From Verrucomicrobiales bacterium (lineage in GTDB: Bacteria > Verrucomicrobiota > Verrucomicrobiia > Limisphaerales > UBA9464), in NCBI GenBank assembly GCA_003445095.1, contig DLVS01000610.1, positions 1-6,896 of the forward strand: a stretch of 6,896 nt of DNA, read 5' to 3'. Within the stretch, counting starts at the first letter, position 1. Every line of letters begins with the position of its first letter. A program made the translations under genes and the position numbers. This document shows, one piece after another, positions 6,862 through 6,896 of this stretch. The notes beneath the pieces were generated by a model that was given only the letters and a program-made list of their open reading frames with translations, searched no databases and was not told the origin of the DNA.

Positions 6862-6884
6862 GGGATGGCGCGCTGCGCCGGCCC
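6862..6884. repeat. GC-rich imperfect palindrome after transketolase, REP-like or terminator
   Basis: Arms GGGATGGCGC (6862-6871) and GCGCCGGCCC (6875-6884) pair around GCT with eight Watson-Crick pairs, one G-T wobble and one mismatch. It starts 29 bases after the transketolase stop. There is no visible T-run before the window ends. It could be a transcript-end hairpin. From memory it resembles palindromic elements containing TAGGGAYGGCGCGCTGCGCC that are scattered between genes in some Verrucomicrobiota; this recollection is unverified. Its core recurs at 952-962. Confidence 0.45.
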
Positions 6885-6896
6885 CGGCCCGGACGC

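Noticed and set aside
6856..6896. An ATG at 6856 as the start of a further gene
   Set aside because: Only about 13 codons are visible and they run through the palindrome. There is no ribosome binding site or recognisable sequence.

Overview
The window looks like an ordinary chromosomal stretch of a moderately GC-rich bacterium, most likely a member of the Verrucomicrobiota (Planctomycetota or Acidobacteriota are the alternatives). The taxonomic hint comes from two things. The first is the gene pair at the left edge, an ECF sigma factor of the Sigma70_ECF (PF07638 / Sig-70_X6) type followed directly by the start of a Ser/Thr-kinase-like protein, an arrangement common in those phyla. The second is the GC-rich palindrome after the last gene, which resembles intergenic repeats I associate with Verrucomicrobiota. 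Neither was tested by a database search.

Layout. On the minus strand, reading leftwards, are the ECF sigma factor (712 to 140) and, five bases after its stop, the first 44 codons of a protein resembling the N-terminus of bacterial serine/threonine kinases (134 to 1, cut by the window edge). A 361-base divergent intergenic region (713-1073) follows. It holds a perfect 9-bp inverted repeat 49 bases upstream of the sigma start and a perfect 7-bp hairpin closer to the transporter. On the plus strand are three genes in series: a fosmidomycin-resistance-type MFS exporter (fsr-like, 1074-2288), an exported dipeptidyl-peptidase-IV-like S9 serine peptidase (2390-4624) and a transketolase (4776-6833). 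A GC-rich imperfect palindrome lies just after the transketolase at the right edge.

How the genes work together. The sigma factor and kinase probably form one regulatory unit. The three plus-strand genes have 101- and 151-base gaps, so they may be one loose transcript or separate units. Their functions (drug or metabolite efflux, periplasmic or secreted peptide degradation, non-oxidative pentose phosphate pathway) do not form an obvious pathway. The peptidase and the transketolase keep every catalytic residue I could check, and the transporter keeps its family signature motifs.

For all four complete genes the longest open frame overstates the N-terminus; I chose shorter starts from family alignment, a signal peptide or a ribosome binding site. 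I see no mobile element, CRISPR array, tRNA or rRNA, and no convincing undescribed system. The points most worth a second look are the unannotated kinase start, the inverted repeats in the divergent region, the DPP8/9-like signature of the peptidase, and a GC-rich 11-base core shared by the two intergenic regions at either end of the window.
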